DNA of 54,477 nucleotides from Acidobacteriaceae bacterium UBA1307 (GCA_002307235.1 DBTV01000022.1:74425-128901), one strand, 5' to 3'; shown: positions 6,266-15,401, numbered from the stretch's first letter. Notes: generated by a model from the sequence alone, not told the origin. Program-made: numbers and translations.

Positions 6266-7228
6266 ATGCATATGCATGCGGCGCCCGAAGGGCCTAAAGC
6301 GAACAGAACCACCTCTGTCCTGCGTTTCTCGATGGTATTGACGCTGGCCTACGTGATTGTGACTTTTGTGGCGGGGCTGCGCGCGCATTCGCTGGCCCTG
6401 CTTTCAGAGGCTGGCCACAACGTTTCGGACTTTCTGGCGCTGGCGCTGAGCTTTGCCGCCGTCTACTTTCAAAAGCGCCCGGCGGACGGGCAGCGGACCT
6501 TCGGCTATCAGCGCGCGGGTGTGCTGGCGGCCTTTGTGAACGCGGCAACGCTGCTGGTGATCGCCATCTGGATTGCGATGGAGGCGGTGCATCGGCTGGC
6601 CTTTCCGGTCGCCGTGCAGCCTAAGCTGATGATGATTGTGGCCGTGGCCGGCGTGCTGATGAATGGTGTGATTGCCGCGCTGCTGTGGGGCGTGGCGCAT
6701 GACGTGAATATGCGTTCGGCCTTTCTGCACATGGCCGGAGACACGCTGTCGACGGCGGCGGTGATCGCTGGTGGCTTCGGTATTTTGTGGACCGGGCTGA
6801 ACTGGATCGATCCGGTGCTGTCGCTGATTATCGCGGCGCTGATTCTCTGGTCGAGCTTTGGCATTGTGCGCGAGACCCTGAATATTCTGCTGGAAGGCAC
6901 GCCGAGCGGGCTTTCTTTGGCGGAGATGCGCACGCAGATGGAAGCGGTCGAGGGCGTGGTCAATGTGCACGATCTGCACGTCTGGAGTCTCGGTTCGCAG
7001 TCGCGTGCGCTTGCCTGCCATGTGACGATTGCCGATATTCCGCCGTCGGAGAGCGCGGTGATTCTGGAAAATCTGAATCACGTGCTGCGCGAACACTTTC
7101 ATATTGCACACTCCACGGTGCAGTTTGAGCATGTTGGCTGCGGCGCGCTCGATGGTTGCGTGGTGCCGATTGAGGCAATGACCGATGAGTCGTGCGAGGA
7201 GCACGGCCACCACCATCACCATCACTAA
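6266..7228 (+). CDS. CDF-family divalent cation (zinc) efflux protein
   Basis: 320 residues, six membrane segments then a cytoplasmic ferredoxin-like domain (about 215-300). The transport site is built from His51/Asp55 (GHNVSD) in TM2 and His155/Asp159 (HMAGD) in TM5; an HD-HD site is typical of zinc exporters of the CzcD/ZitB type. Conserved RTFGYQRAGVLAAFVNA is also present. The N-terminus (MHMH) and the C-terminus (HGH followed by six His) are histidine-rich and likely bind metal. The start at 6266 is chosen because the upstream in-frame extension is repeat DNA and a promoter ends just before it. Monocistronic. Confidence 0.93.
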   Translation: MHMHAAPEGPKANRTTSVLRFSMVLTLAYVIVTFVAGLRAHSLALLSEAGHNVSDFLALALSFAAVYFQKRPADGQRTFGYQRAGVLAAFVNAATLLVIAIWIAMEAVHRLAFPVAVQPKLMMIVAVAGVLMNGVIAALLWGVAHDVNMRSAFLHMAGDTLSTAAVIAGGFGILWTGLNWIDPVLSLIIAALILWSSFGIVRETLNILLEGTPSGLSLAEMRTQMEAVEGVVNVHDLHVWSLGSQSRALACHVTIADIPPSESAVILENLNHVLREHFHIAHSTVQFEHVGCGALDGCVVPIEAMTDESCEEHGHHHHHH

Positions 7229-7251
7229 AGTTGCGTTTCAAGTTGTTTGAA

Positions 7252-7343
7252 GAAGCAGCCGCAGATCCTTCACTCACTGCCCACAGGCTGAAGAAAACGC
7301 CTGGGGCCTCCGTTGGTTCAGGATGACAGACGCAGTTTGCTGC
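7252..7343. repeat. ~90-bp dispersed structured repeat, copy B (diverged)
   Basis: Begins about 24 nt after the CDF stop. It keeps CCGCAGATC, CACTCACTGCC, AGGCTGAAGAAAACGCCTGGGG and GGATGACAG but has lost the long outer pairing; only GCAGC (7255-7259) and GCTGC (7339-7343) remain. Same orientation as copies A and C. Confidence 0.75.
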
Positions 7344-7402
7344 GCATGCCTGATGCAGAACATTGAACTCATAAATAAAAGACGTTGCCGAGGAGGCGAT
7401 TT

Positions 7403-9556
7403 TTGTTCCGTTCCCGCGTGTTGCTTGTCTGCACTCTTTCCCTGGTTTTTCTTTTACCGCTGATGCCGCCGGAGGCGCGGGCGGTGGAGACGCCGGTTGC
7501 GGTCTCGATTCCGCAGAGTGCGTTGCAGGCGCTCGCTGGTTCCTATGCCTCGGCGGAAGACCCTGACACGCCGCTGAGTGTTTATGTGAACGATGGCGTG
7601 TTGACGCTCGAAAGCGAACGTCGCGTGCCGGTGGCGCTGCTTCCGAATGCGGCCACGGAGTTCACCGTGAGCGGCCATCCCATCAAGGTGCGCTTTGCGC
7701 TGGACGTGGCGGGCCATGGCGCGAGCCTCACGTTTGCTGGCGACAACCAGAAGCCCTATGTGCGGACGGGCGAGCCGGTGCGGCATGTTTTTCACGATTA
7801 CGTGCGCAGCGAGGCGATGATCCCCATGCGTGACGGTGTGAAGCTGCATGTGGTGATTCTCAAGCCCTCCGACATGCACGAGCCGCTGCCGTTTCTGATT
7901 CAGCGCACGCCGTACGGGGTTGCGCAGACCTCGCGCGATTGGTTCTTTGCCAGCCGGCCGGAGTTGGCGCGCGCCGGCTACATCTATGTGGGCGCGGACA
8001 TTCGCGGCCGCTTCAAGAGCGAGGGCCAGTTCGTGATGATGCGTCCGCTGGCGGACCACCGCAACCCGAAGGGCATTGACGAGAGCACCGACGCCTACGA
8101 CACGGTCGCGTGGTTGGTGAAGAATATCGCGGGCAATAACGGTCGCGCGGGCTTTGTGGGCACCAGTTATCCGGGCTTTCTGTCAATGATGGCGGGCATT
8201 GATCCGCACCCGGCGGTAAAGGCGGTTTCGCCGCAGGCGCCGATGATCGACACCTGGCTGGGCGATGACTTCTTCCACAACGGCGCCTTTCGGCAGACCT
8301 ACGGCTATGACTACGTGTTCTCGCTTGAGTCGAGCAAGGAGTCGACCGAGGTGAGCTACGGCAAGGATGCGGCGGGCAAGCCTGTGGACGGCTACGATTT
8401 CTTTTTGAAGCGTGGCAGCTTTCGCGAGGATGTACGCCAGTCCGATGCGAAGAAGAAGCTGCCCACCTGGGAGATTTTTCTGAAGCATCCGACCTACGAC
8501 ACGGTCTGGCAGGCGCGTGGTGTGGAGCGGGATTTGACGCGGGTGGCCGTGCCGACGCTGACCGTGGGCGGCACCTACGATCAAGAGGACATGTTCGGCC
8601 CCGAGCAGGAGTATGCGCGACTGGAGCCGCTCGACACGAAGCAGGAAAACTTTCTGGTGCTCGGCCCCTGGCGGCATGGTTACTGGAGTTCGTCCGCGCG
8701 CCACCTAGGCAACATCGAATACGGTGCGCCCATCGGCAAAGAGTTTCGCGCGGAGATCGAGGCCAAGTTTTTTGCGCTGTATCTGAAGGATGAGCCGGGC
8801 TTCGACCTCAAAGACACGGCCAGCTTCCAGACGGGCTCGAATGCGTGGAAGCGCTACGAGAGTTTTCCGCCGAAGGGCGCGCGCGCGACGAGCCTCTATC
8901 TTGGCGGTGATGGCGCTTTGGCGTGGAATGCGCCGACCACCGAGGCACGCACGAGTTACACGAGCGACCCGGCGAACCCGGTTCCTTATCGCGCGCGGCC
9001 CATTCAGCCGACCTATGGCGATGGCTCCGCGTGGTACAACTGGCTGACCGAAGACCAGCGCTTCGTGGCCGACCGCAAGGACGTTGTGCGTTGGGCGCTG
9101 CCGGTGCTGGAGCGCGATCTGACGGTGACCGGCGAGGTGATCGCCGACATTTTTGCTGCGACCACTGGCTCCGACAACGATCTGGTGGTGAAGCTGATCG
9201 ACGAGTATCCGGCCGATGATGCGGACCCGAAGATGCGTGGGTATCAGCGGATGACCAATGCGGAGATCTTCCGGGGCCGCTATCTTTCCGGCTTCGATAA
9301 ACCCGCGCCGATCAGGCCGGGTGAGCCGCGCGAGTATCGTTTTTCTCTGCACGACGTGGATCACGTCTTCAAGGCCGGGCACCGGGTCGTGGTCGAGATT
9401 CAGAGTAGCTGGTTTCCGCTGTACGATCGCAATCCGCAGAGGTTCGTCAAAAACATCATGACGGCGCGTCCCAAGGACTACCAGAGGGCGACGATCACCG
9501 TTTATGGCGGTGCGGGCCACGATTCCCGGCTGATTCTGCCGGTCATCGGGCGGTAG
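7403..9556 (+). CDS. Secreted CocE/NonD-family (S15) alpha/beta hydrolase
   Basis: 717 residues from a TTG start at 7403, which has AGGAGG (7391-7396) 6 nt upstream; the earlier TTG at 7385 would overlap that site. Residues 1-28 form a signal peptide (LLVCTLSLVFLLPLMPPEARA). After a ~110-residue N-terminal part comes the hydrolase domain, with the nucleophile elbow GTSYPGF (Ser255), GADIRGR, a VGGTYDQED segment carrying the likely acid, and LGPWRHGYW carrying the likely His. A C-terminal jelly-roll domain typical of X-Pro dipeptidyl-peptidase/cocaine-esterase proteins follows (FRGRYLSGFD, FKAGHRVVVEI). It acts outside the inner membrane; the natural substrate (acyl peptide, amide or ester) cannot be told. 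Confidence 0.92.
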   Translation: MFRSRVLLVCTLSLVFLLPLMPPEARAVETPVAVSIPQSALQALAGSYASAEDPDTPLSVYVNDGVLTLESERRVPVALLPNAATEFTVSGHPIKVRFALDVAGHGASLTFAGDNQKPYVRTGEPVRHVFHDYVRSEAMIPMRDGVKLHVVILKPSDMHEPLPFLIQRTPYGVAQTSRDWFFASRPELARAGYIYVGADIRGRFKSEGQFVMMRPLADHRNPKGIDESTDAYDTVAWLVKNIAGNNGRAGFVGTSYPGFLSMMAGIDPHPAVKAVSPQAPMIDTWLGDDFFHNGAFRQTYGYDYVFSLESSKESTEVSYGKDAAGKPVDGYDFFLKRGSFREDVRQSDAKKKLPTWEIFLKHPTYDTVWQARGVERDLTRVAVPTLTVGGTYDQEDMFGPEQEYARLEPLDTKQENFLVLGPWRHGYWSSSARHLGNIEYGAPIGKEFRAEIEAKFFALYLKDEPGFDLKDTASFQTGSNAWKRYESFPPKGARATSLYLGGDGALAWNAPTTEARTSYTSDPANPVPYRARPIQPTYGDGSAWYNWLTEDQRFVADRKDVVRWALPVLERDLTVTGEVIADIFAATTGSDNDLVVKLIDEYPADDADPKMRGYQRMTNAEIFRGRYLSGFDKPAPIRPGEPREYRFSLHDVDHVFKAGHRVVVEIQSSWFPLYDRNPQRFVKNIMTARPKDYQRATITVYGGAGHDSRLILPVIGR

Positions 9557-9565
9557 GGAATTTGA

Positions 9566-9600
9566 TTGACACATAACATGTGCGCACATATTCTGTGTCT
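9566..9600 (+). promoter_or_regulatory. vapBC promoter with operator palindrome
   Basis: TTGACA (9566-9571), 17-nt spacer, TATTCT (9589-9594), then 6 nt to the ATG at 9601, so the mRNA is probably leaderless. A perfect 12-bp palindrome ATGTGCGCACAT (9578-9589) fills the spacer and touches the -10 box, a natural place for the antitoxin to bind and shut off its own promoter. Confidence 0.75.
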
Positions 9601-9849
9601 ATGGGCAAGAATCTCACATTGACGGTCGATGAGCGTTTGCTTGAACGCACGCGGGAGAAGCTGCATGCGGCAGGCAAGACGGTGAATCAGGAGATTCGCG
9701 AGCACTTCGAGCGCATTGTCGGCGACGACGCGCAGATCGAAAAAGACATTGCCTTTCTGCGACAAACGGCGGGATGCGGCCACTCGAACGGGTGGAAGTT
9801 CAACCGTGACGCGACGTATGAGGAGCGGCTGCGGTGGCCACGCGCATGA
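9601..9849 (+). CDS. VapB-like ribbon-helix-helix antitoxin
   Basis: 82 residues. The first ~45 residues (MGKNLTLTVDERLLERTREKLHAAGKT) look like a ribbon-helix-helix DNA-binding domain: a beta strand, then two helices. The rest is charged and probably wraps the toxin. The ATG at 9601 follows the promoter directly; an upstream in-frame GTG (9580) lies inside the operator and is unlikely. The stop overlaps the toxin start (ATGA at 9846-9849), the usual translational coupling of antitoxin and toxin. It should neutralise the PIN toxin and repress the operon with it. Confidence 0.8.
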   Translation: MGKNLTLTVDERLLERTREKLHAAGKTVNQEIREHFERIVGDDAQIEKDIAFLRQTAGCGHSNGWKFNRDATYEERLRWPRA

Positions 9850-10298
9850 GTGCTTCCCGCGCTTCTCTCGTTGCCCTGCCGACGCGCCCGGTGCGCACCT
9901 TTTTCGACACCAACATTCTTTTGTACTGCGACGATCAGGCCTCGCCCGGCAAGCAGCATCGGGCACTCGATCTGGTGATTGCGCACAGGAAACAGCGTTC
10001 CGGCGTGGTTTCGCTGCAGGTGTTGCAGGAATACTTTGCAAACGCCACGCGCAAGCTGGGCGTGGATGCGGCGCTGGCGCAGAAAAAAGTAGAGACCTAT
10101 GCGCGTCTGGAGGTCGTTGAGCCCACGGTGCATGACCTGTTGGCCGCCATCGATCTCCATCGTCTGCGGCAGTTTTCCATCTGGGACGCGCTGATTCTGC
10201 ATGCGGCCAGGAAGGCTGGCTGCAAGGTCTTGCTGAGCGAGGATTTACAGCACGGGCAGATGATCGACGGCGTGGCGATTTTGAATCCCTTTCTGTAG
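9846..10298 (+). CDS. VapC-like PIN-domain ribonuclease toxin
   Basis: 150 residues, a complete PIN domain. The four acidic residues that bind magnesium are visible: Asp21 (FFDTNIL), Glu62 (VLQEYFANA), Asp114 (IWDALIL) and Asp133 (LLSEDLQHG). The C-terminal DGVAILNPF is typical of this VapC subgroup. It would cut RNA when not bound by the antitoxin encoded by the preceding, overlapping gene. The ATG at 9846 is preferred over the GTG at 9834 because of the ATGA overlap. All catalytic residues are intact, so the module is probably active. Confidence 0.9.
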   Translation: MSASRASLVALPTRPVRTFFDTNILLYCDDQASPGKQHRALDLVIAHRKQRSGVVSLQVLQEYFANATRKLGVDAALAQKKVETYARLEVVEPTVHDLLAAIDLHRLRQFSIWDALILHAARKAGCKVLLSEDLQHGQMIDGVAILNPFL

Positions 10299-10451
10299 CG
10301 TGAAGGCAAATCGCGCTAGAATAAATACAACGTGGTTCTTCATCAGCCCATTCCGGCTCTGCTCTAGCGGTTCCCACCGCTATCGATGCCACGTGCCTTT
10401 TTCCGATTCCGAAGAACACATCCAAAAAATTTAAAACCCCGGAGGGGGATC

Positions 10452-11525
10452 ATGCTTGACCGCTTGGAACAAATGGAGCAGCTTTATGTGGAACTGCAAT
10501 CGCAGTTCGGGCTGCCCGAGGTGCTCAATGATCACGAACGCGCGCAGAAGATCTCGAAGAATCTGCGTGAGATCGAAGAGCCGGTTGAAAAATATCGTGC
10601 GTTGAAGCAGGTGCAGCAGGCACTGGCCGATGCGCGCGCGATGCTCAGCGACAGCGATGCCGACCTGCACGCGATGGCCGAGGAAGAGATTGCCACCCTT
10701 GAGCCGCAGGAAAAGGAACTCGAGGAGAAGCTGCGGGTTCTATTGCTGCCGCAGGATCCGAACGACGACAAGAACGTCGTGCTCGAAATTCGTGCGGGCA
10801 CGGGCGGCGACGAGGCGACGCTGTTTGCCGCCGAGGTCTTCCGCATGTATCTGCGCTTTGCCGAGCAGCATCGTTGGAAGGTGGGCATCACCGATGTCTC
10901 CGAGTCTTCGGTGGGCGGATACAAGGAAGTGGTGGCCATCATCGAAGGCGACCGCGTGTATTCGCAACTGAAGTGGGAGTCGGGGGTGCACCGCGTGCAG
11001 CGCGTGCCGGCCACCGAGACGCAGGGCCGCGTGCACACTTCGGCGATCACCGTAGCCGTGCTGCCCGAGGCCGAGGATGTTGACGTCAAGATCGAAGCGA
11101 AGGATATTCGCATCGATACCTTCTGCTCGTCGGGCCCCGGCGGACAGAGCGTGAACACGACCTACTCCGCGGTGCGCATCACGCACTTGCCGACCAACAC
11201 GGTGGTGAGTTGCCAGGATGAAAAATCGCAGATCAAGAACCGCGAAAAGGGCATGCGCGTGCTGCGCGCACGGCTCTACGAGCAGGAGATGGCGCGGCAG
11301 AATGCCGAGCTGGCCGCTGCCCGCAAATCGCAGGTGGGTTCGGGCGACCGCTCGGAGAAGATCCGCACCTATAACTTTCCGCAGAACCGGCTCACCGATC
11401 ATCGCATCGGCCTGACGCTGCATCAGCTTGACCTGATCATGGAAGGCCGCTTGCAGTCGATTGTCGACGCGCTGGTGGCGTACTATCAGGCCGAGCAACT
11501 GAAGGCTGAAAGCTCGGCGGTCTAA
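10452..11525 (+). CDS. prfA: Peptide chain release factor 1
   Basis: 357 residues, full length. RF1 reads UAA and UAG stop codons and releases the peptide. The stop-codon reading tripeptide is PAT (186-188, in RVPATETQGR) and the catalytic GGQ is at 230-232 (SGPGGQSVN). The start at 10452 has GGAGG at 10441-10445; the longer frame upstream is not conserved. It is the first gene of a pair with prmC, whose product methylates the Gln of this GGQ motif. Confidence 0.97.
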   Translation: MLDRLEQMEQLYVELQSQFGLPEVLNDHERAQKISKNLREIEEPVEKYRALKQVQQALADARAMLSDSDADLHAMAEEEIATLEPQEKELEEKLRVLLLPQDPNDDKNVVLEIRAGTGGDEATLFAAEVFRMYLRFAEQHRWKVGITDVSESSVGGYKEVVAIIEGDRVYSQLKWESGVHRVQRVPATETQGRVHTSAITVAVLPEAEDVDVKIEAKDIRIDTFCSSGPGGQSVNTTYSAVRITHLPTNTVVSCQDEKSQIKNREKGMRVLRARLYEQEMARQNAELAAARKSQVGSGDRSEKIRTYNFPQNRLTDHRIGLTLHQLDLIMEGRLQSIVDALVAYYQAEQLKAESSAV

Positions 11526-11527
11526 AC

Positions 11528-12382
11528 GTGCGCGTGGGGGAATGGATTGAAGCGGGCGAGCAGCGGCTGACCCGCGCGGCACACCCGGAACGAGCGCGGC
11601 GCGATGCGGAAACGCTTGTGCTGGCGCGGCTCGGCCGTGATCGCGCTTATCTGCTGACGCATGGTGAAGACGAATTGCGCGCAGCCGATGCCGCTGCCTG
11701 CGAAGCCATGCTGGCGCGGCGCGTGGCCGGTGAGCCGATCCAATACATTCTGGGCGAGGCCGAGTTTTATGGCCTCGCTTTTCGCGTTACGCCTGCCGTG
11801 CTGATTCCGCGGCCCGAGACCGAACACCTCGTGGAGAAGGCGCTTTCGCTGGTGGCGAAGAATGCGGTGTTGCGCATCGCCGACATTGGCACGGGTTCGG
11901 GTGCGATTGCCGTCACGCTGGCTGCCGAGTTGCCGCAGGCGCAGCTTACGGCTGTGGATCTGTCGCTGGCGGCACTGGCCGTGGCGCAGGAAAATGCCGC
12001 ACTCAACGGCGTCGCGGGGCGCATCCGTTTTTTTGCGGGCGATCTGCTTGCGCCGGTCGCGGGCGAACGCTTTGATCTGATCGCTTCGAATCCACCGTAC
12101 ATTCCAGAGGAAGATCGTGCGACGCTGGCCGTCGAGGTGCGCGCGCATGAGCCGGAACTGGCTCTGTTTGCCGGTGCCGATGGGCTGGCGGTGTATCGCC
12201 GTTTGATTCCGGCGGCCTTCGCGGCGCTGGAGCCGGGCGGCTGGCTGCTGCTTGAAATCGGCTACGGTCAGTCGGAGGCGATGGCGGCACTGCTGTCAGC
12301 GCATGGCTTCGCCGCAGTGGGTTTCACCGCGGATCTGCAAGGGATTCCGCGCGTCGCGGCAGGGCAACGGCCGCGCGATTAG
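11528..12382 (+). CDS. prmC: PrmC, release factor glutamine methyltransferase
   Basis: 284 residues. It uses SAM to methylate the GGQ glutamine of RF1 and RF2. The N-terminal helical domain (1-~75) is followed by YILGEAEFYGL and IPRPETEHLVE, the SAM-binding ADIGTGSGAIAV, and the catalytic NPPY (in IASNPPYIPEED). The GTG start at 11528 lies 2 nt after the prfA stop, so the two are translationally linked. Its stop overlaps that of the convergent TIGR03435 gene by 4 nt (TTAG, 12379-12382). Confidence 0.96.
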   Translation: MRVGEWIEAGEQRLTRAAHPERARRDAETLVLARLGRDRAYLLTHGEDELRAADAAACEAMLARRVAGEPIQYILGEAEFYGLAFRVTPAVLIPRPETEHLVEKALSLVAKNAVLRIADIGTGSGAIAVTLAAELPQAQLTAVDLSLAALAVAQENAALNGVAGRIRFFAGDLLAPVAGERFDLIASNPPYIPEEDRATLAVEVRAHEPELALFAGADGLAVYRRLIPAAFAALEPGGWLLLEIGYGQSEAMAALLSAHGFAAVGFTADLQGIPRVAAGQRPRD

Positions 12383-13170
12383 TTTTCCGTCGGTGTGCGG
12401 TCGGCAGAGTCGACGACCAGCTCATCGATGGGAATATTTTTTTCGGGTACGAGCTTGAGGCCGAACTGTTCTTCGAGCGCGGTGACGAGTGATGGCTTCG
12501 TCGAATTTTCATCGTTGATCGGTGCAAATTCCAGATTGAAGAAGTAGTTGCCCGCAATGCCGGTCTTGTTGGTGGCGGGTTTACCGAGCGTGAGCCCAAG
12601 AATGCCGGCGAAGGAATCGAGCGAGGCGCCTGGCAGGTGTATGTTGCCCCGGGAGATGTAGTAGTTCTTTTCGCGGTCGGAGAGCTTTGGATCAACAGCC
12701 TTGAGCGTGGGCCCACCTTTGGCGATGACTAGCGCATAGCCAGCTTTGTAGATGGTCTCGTGATGGGCGCTCATGTGAAAGCGCTCTTCGAGCAGTTGGC
12801 GCAGCATCGGTGCGAATTGCTTGTGGGTGCGCGGCGCATCGCCCTCTGCCTTGGCCTCGATGTCGTAATACTGTTCCTCTATCCAATGGGGACTCCTGAT
12901 GTGATCGGAGTCAACATCGTAGGCCTCGGCGATCAGAATTCTGAGTGGAACGTTCCTCGCGCTATAGCGCGCACTGCCGGGTTTGTTGTTCCTGGCATGC
13001 TTCGGGTCTGCGTGGCTGGGGCGAATCGAGGCGACCTCGAAGCGTTCGGGTTGTGCGGCTTGCGGCGTGGTGGCCGGGTGGTTGGCTGCTTGTTGCGCGT
13101 GGATGCTTGTGCCTGCCGCGCAGAGCGCCATCGAAAGAACGACACGTTGCCTGAGCTGTGCGAATCGCAT
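12379..13170 (-). CDS. TIGR03435 family secreted protein (acidobacterial)
   Basis: 263 residues. The pattern FEVASIRPS near the N-terminus, NVPLRILIAEAYDV, ERFHMSAHHETIYKAGYALVIAKGGPTLK and a C-terminal ALEEQFGLKLVPEK is the TIGR03435 family, a large paralogous group known mainly from soil Acidobacteria. Its function is unknown. A signal peptide (about residues 1-25, ending in SIHAQ) indicates export. It is the last gene of a minus-strand run beginning at ndk. A GAGGGG ribosome site precedes the ATG. Confidence 0.9.
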   Translation of the reverse strand: MRFAQLRQRVVLSMALCAAGTSIHAQQAANHPATTPQAAQPERFEVASIRPSHADPKHARNNKPGSARYSARNVPLRILIAEAYDVDSDHIRSPHWIEEQYYDIEAKAEGDAPRTHKQFAPMLRQLLEERFHMSAHHETIYKAGYALVIAKGGPTLKAVDPKLSDREKNYYISRGNIHLPGASLDSFAGILGLTLGKPATNKTGIAGNYFFNLEFAPINDENSTKPSLVTALEEQFGLKLVPEKNIPIDELVVDSADRTPTEN

Positions 13171-13197
13171 CTCTACCCCTCGCCACTCTGTATGGTG

Positions 13198-14385
13198 TTA
13201 GGGCACAAGGATAGAAGACGAGAGGTCTTCTTCGCCAGCACAATGTGCTTCGAGTCGGCGGAAGGCCCAGAGCGCAAGCAGAATATAGGCGGTTTCGGCG
13301 TAGGCCATCATGAGCAGGCTGTAGTGGCCGAAGCCTTCAATGACGCCGTAGATGAGCCCCGGCGTGCCGAGCATCAGTCCGAAGGCGATGGCGGCGATCA
13401 GATACAGACGTGGCAGATCGAGCCGCAGAAAAAATCCTGTGCAGGCGGTGAGAATCGCGGCAAGCATCAGCGCCAGCATCAACGGTTGCTGCGCCTCGGG
13501 CGGAAGAAATTTGAATTTGTGCGTCAGGTGCAGCGGAGAAAATCCGGCGCGGTCGTAGAGATAAAAGGGAAGCGTGACGGCGGCGGTGACGGCGAGCGGC
13601 GCGGCGGTTTTCAGGAGCGCGGATAACCAGCCTTCGCGCTGGCGCAGAAAGGCGCAGAGCAGAATCGGCAACACCAGCAGGTAGGTTGGCCGCGAGCTGA
13701 AGGCCACACCGAGCAGCAGGCAACTGGCGGCGAAGGGCCAACGGCGCGGCTCGGGCGCACTCGATAAAAACAGCGCGGAGGCAATCGCGAGATAGATGCA
13801 GTTGGTCGGGTAATCGGCCGCCGTGATCAGGTTCATGGTGATGTGCGCGTTGGCCAGCATCGCCAGCAAAAACGCGAAGGCCGTGCTCCGTTGCTTGAAG
13901 TAGCGCCGCGCGAAGAGAATCAGCATCGCCCACCAGAAGAGATTTTGCAGGCCCGCAATGCCGAGCGCCTGGAAGGGCGCGGCGAGCAGCAGGCAGCCGG
14001 GCATGGGCGTGATCGGGTCGCCCTGATAGGTGCGCGCGTAATAGGGATAGTGGCCGTGCAGCAGTGCGCTGGTGGCGAGGCTGAGCGCCTGTCCGCTGTC
14101 GTCGCGGTCTGGCTTGGTCTGCGCCAGCGGATAGACGACGGCGAATAGCGCCACGACCACGAGCGCCAGCGCGAGGAACCAGTCCCAGTGCGGCTTGCCG
14201 TTGCGATGGCATTGCCACCAGAGCATTGCGCCAAGCAGCGCCGCGAATCCGATGAGTCCCGCGAGGTTGAAGAGGGCGAAGCGGCTGTGCAGATACATCT
14301 CTGCGTAGGTCTCCGAGGTGAAGATCCACGCGGCGAAGAGAATCGCGCCGAGAAAAAATCCGATTCGCTGCACTGTGGCCGGCAT
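13198..14385 (-). CDS. Polytopic membrane protein, glycosyltransferase-like (GT87/DUF2029-type)
   Basis: 395 residues with about ten to eleven hydrophobic segments. Between TM2/3 and TM4 is a loop with DRDDSGQALSLA, HYPYYARTY and PMPGCLLLAAPF, which resembles the first loop of GT-C mannosyltransferases of the GT87/DUF2029 kind (acidic pair, then YPxY...PGxLLLAxP). If so it would use a polyprenyl-phosphate sugar outside the membrane; this is inference from layout only. The ATG at 14385 is chosen because the longer frame overlaps the GH43 gene. It lies 17 nt after that gene and 27 nt before TIGR03435. Confidence 0.7.
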   Translation of the reverse strand: MPATVQRIGFFLGAILFAAWIFTSETYAEMYLHSRFALFNLAGLIGFAALLGAMLWWQCHRNGKPHWDWFLALALVVVALFAVVYPLAQTKPDRDDSGQALSLATSALLHGHYPYYARTYQGDPITPMPGCLLLAAPFQALGIAGLQNLFWWAMLILFARRYFKQRSTAFAFLLAMLANAHITMNLITAADYPTNCIYLAIASALFLSSAPEPRRWPFAASCLLLGVAFSSRPTYLLVLPILLCAFLRQREGWLSALLKTAAPLAVTAAVTLPFYLYDRAGFSPLHLTHKFKFLPPEAQQPLMLALMLAAILTACTGFFLRLDLPRLYLIAAIAFGLMLGTPGLIYGVIEGFGHYSLLMMAYAETAYILLALWAFRRLEAHCAGEEDLSSSILVP

Positions 14386-14402
14386 CGCCGTCTCCGTTGC
14401 GT

Positions 14403-15401
14403 TTATGGTTTTGCCTCGACGGGCAGCAGCGTGGTTTCGCCGGTTTTTACGTTGAGCGTCCAGGGCTGTGGAGCGGGCAGCTTCATTGTCGCATGGTCGA
14501 TGGTGAGCGGCATCCAGAAGTAGCGCGAGTCCCACAGAGCCTTCGGACGCCATAGGTCGCCGAGAAAAATCACCGCAGTCTTCTTCGCGCCCTTCACCGT
14601 GAGCAGTGTGGTCGACTGCGAATCGTAGTTATTGGCTGCGGCCGGCGCCAGGTTTTCAAAGCTGGTCCACGGTCCGGCGAGCGTGGGCGCGGTGGTGTAG
14701 ACATTCGGATTCGGCCGCCAGCCGGTCATGTGCGAGCCGATCACATAATAGAGCCCGCCAACGTGCGCAAGGGCGCCGCCCTCGAGCGGAGCCTCAATGA
14801 AGGCGGTCTTTTCGACGCTCATGAAATCATCGCTCAGTTTGGCGATGAAAAAGCCATGCGTCGGACGCGATTCAAAGATGAGATAGGCCGAGCCATCATC
14901 GTCGACAAACTGGCCAATGTCGCGGCTCTCCTGGTCGAGCGGGCGAAAACTTTTCACATAGGTGTAGGGGCCTTCGATGCGGTCGCTGACGGCGACCATG
15001 ACGCGGGCAAGTTTGTAATGCGCGTCGTCCAGATGTGCGTAGAGCACGAACTTGTGGGTGCGCGGATTGGCGTAGACCTTGGGCCGCTCCAGCACCCAGT
15101 TGGGGCCGAGGTGCTCGGGGTCGGCAAGCTGCAACGGCTGCCCGCAGGATTTCCACGTGGCGAGGTCGCGCGAACTGTAACAGCCGACGTAGCGCTTGTC
15201 AGGATCGTTGGTGGGCGTGCGGTCTTCGCCGAACCAATAGTAGAGGCCGTGCCATCGTGTGATGCCGCCGCCGTGGGCCTGAATGCGTGCGCCGTGGGTG
15301 TCGAACCAAGGTTCGCCGGGTCGAAGGGGAGCGGCGCGCAGAGAGGCAGCGGCGAGGGGGAGAAGCAGGAGGAGAGCGGTTTTCTTGAGCCAGGATGACA
15401 T
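14403..15401 (-). CDS. Secreted glycoside hydrolase family 43-like protein
   Basis: 332 residues. The ATG at 15401 follows CGGAGA by 7 nt and gives a signal peptide (LLLLLPLAAASLRA). The mature part has the five-bladed GH43 look: DTHGARIQAHGGGITRWHGLYYWFGED near the start, WVLERPKVYANPRTHKFVLYAH, RDIGQFVDDDGSAYLIFE, and APLEGGALAHVGGLYYVIGS. The opening 'aHGgg..w.g.YYwfGE' is most like the subfamily with exo-beta-1,3-galactanases, so an arabinogalactan-type plant or microbial polysaccharide is a reasonable guess. The catalytic pair is not assigned here. It lies 85 nt after ndk with a hairpin between. Confidence 0.82.
   Translation of the reverse strand: MSSWLKKTALLLLLPLAAASLRAAPLRPGEPWFDTHGARIQAHGGGITRWHGLYYWFGEDRTPTNDPDKRYVGCYSSRDLATWKSCGQPLQLADPEHLGPNWVLERPKVYANPRTHKFVLYAHLDDAHYKLARVMVAVSDRIEGPYTYVKSFRPLDQESRDIGQFVDDDGSAYLIFESRPTHGFFIAKLSDDFMSVEKTAFIEAPLEGGALAHVGGLYYVIGSHMTGWRPNPNVYTTAPTLAGPWTSFENLAPAAANNYDSQSTTLLTVKGAKKTAVIFLGDLWRPKALWDSRYFWMPLTIDHATMKLPAPQPWTLNVKTGETTLLPVEAKP

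Noticed and set aside
7201..7228. Run of six His at the end of the CDF protein as a cloning tag
   Set aside because: A natural metal-binding tail: codons are mixed, the sequence continues into native intergenic DNA, and His-rich ends are normal in zinc exporters.
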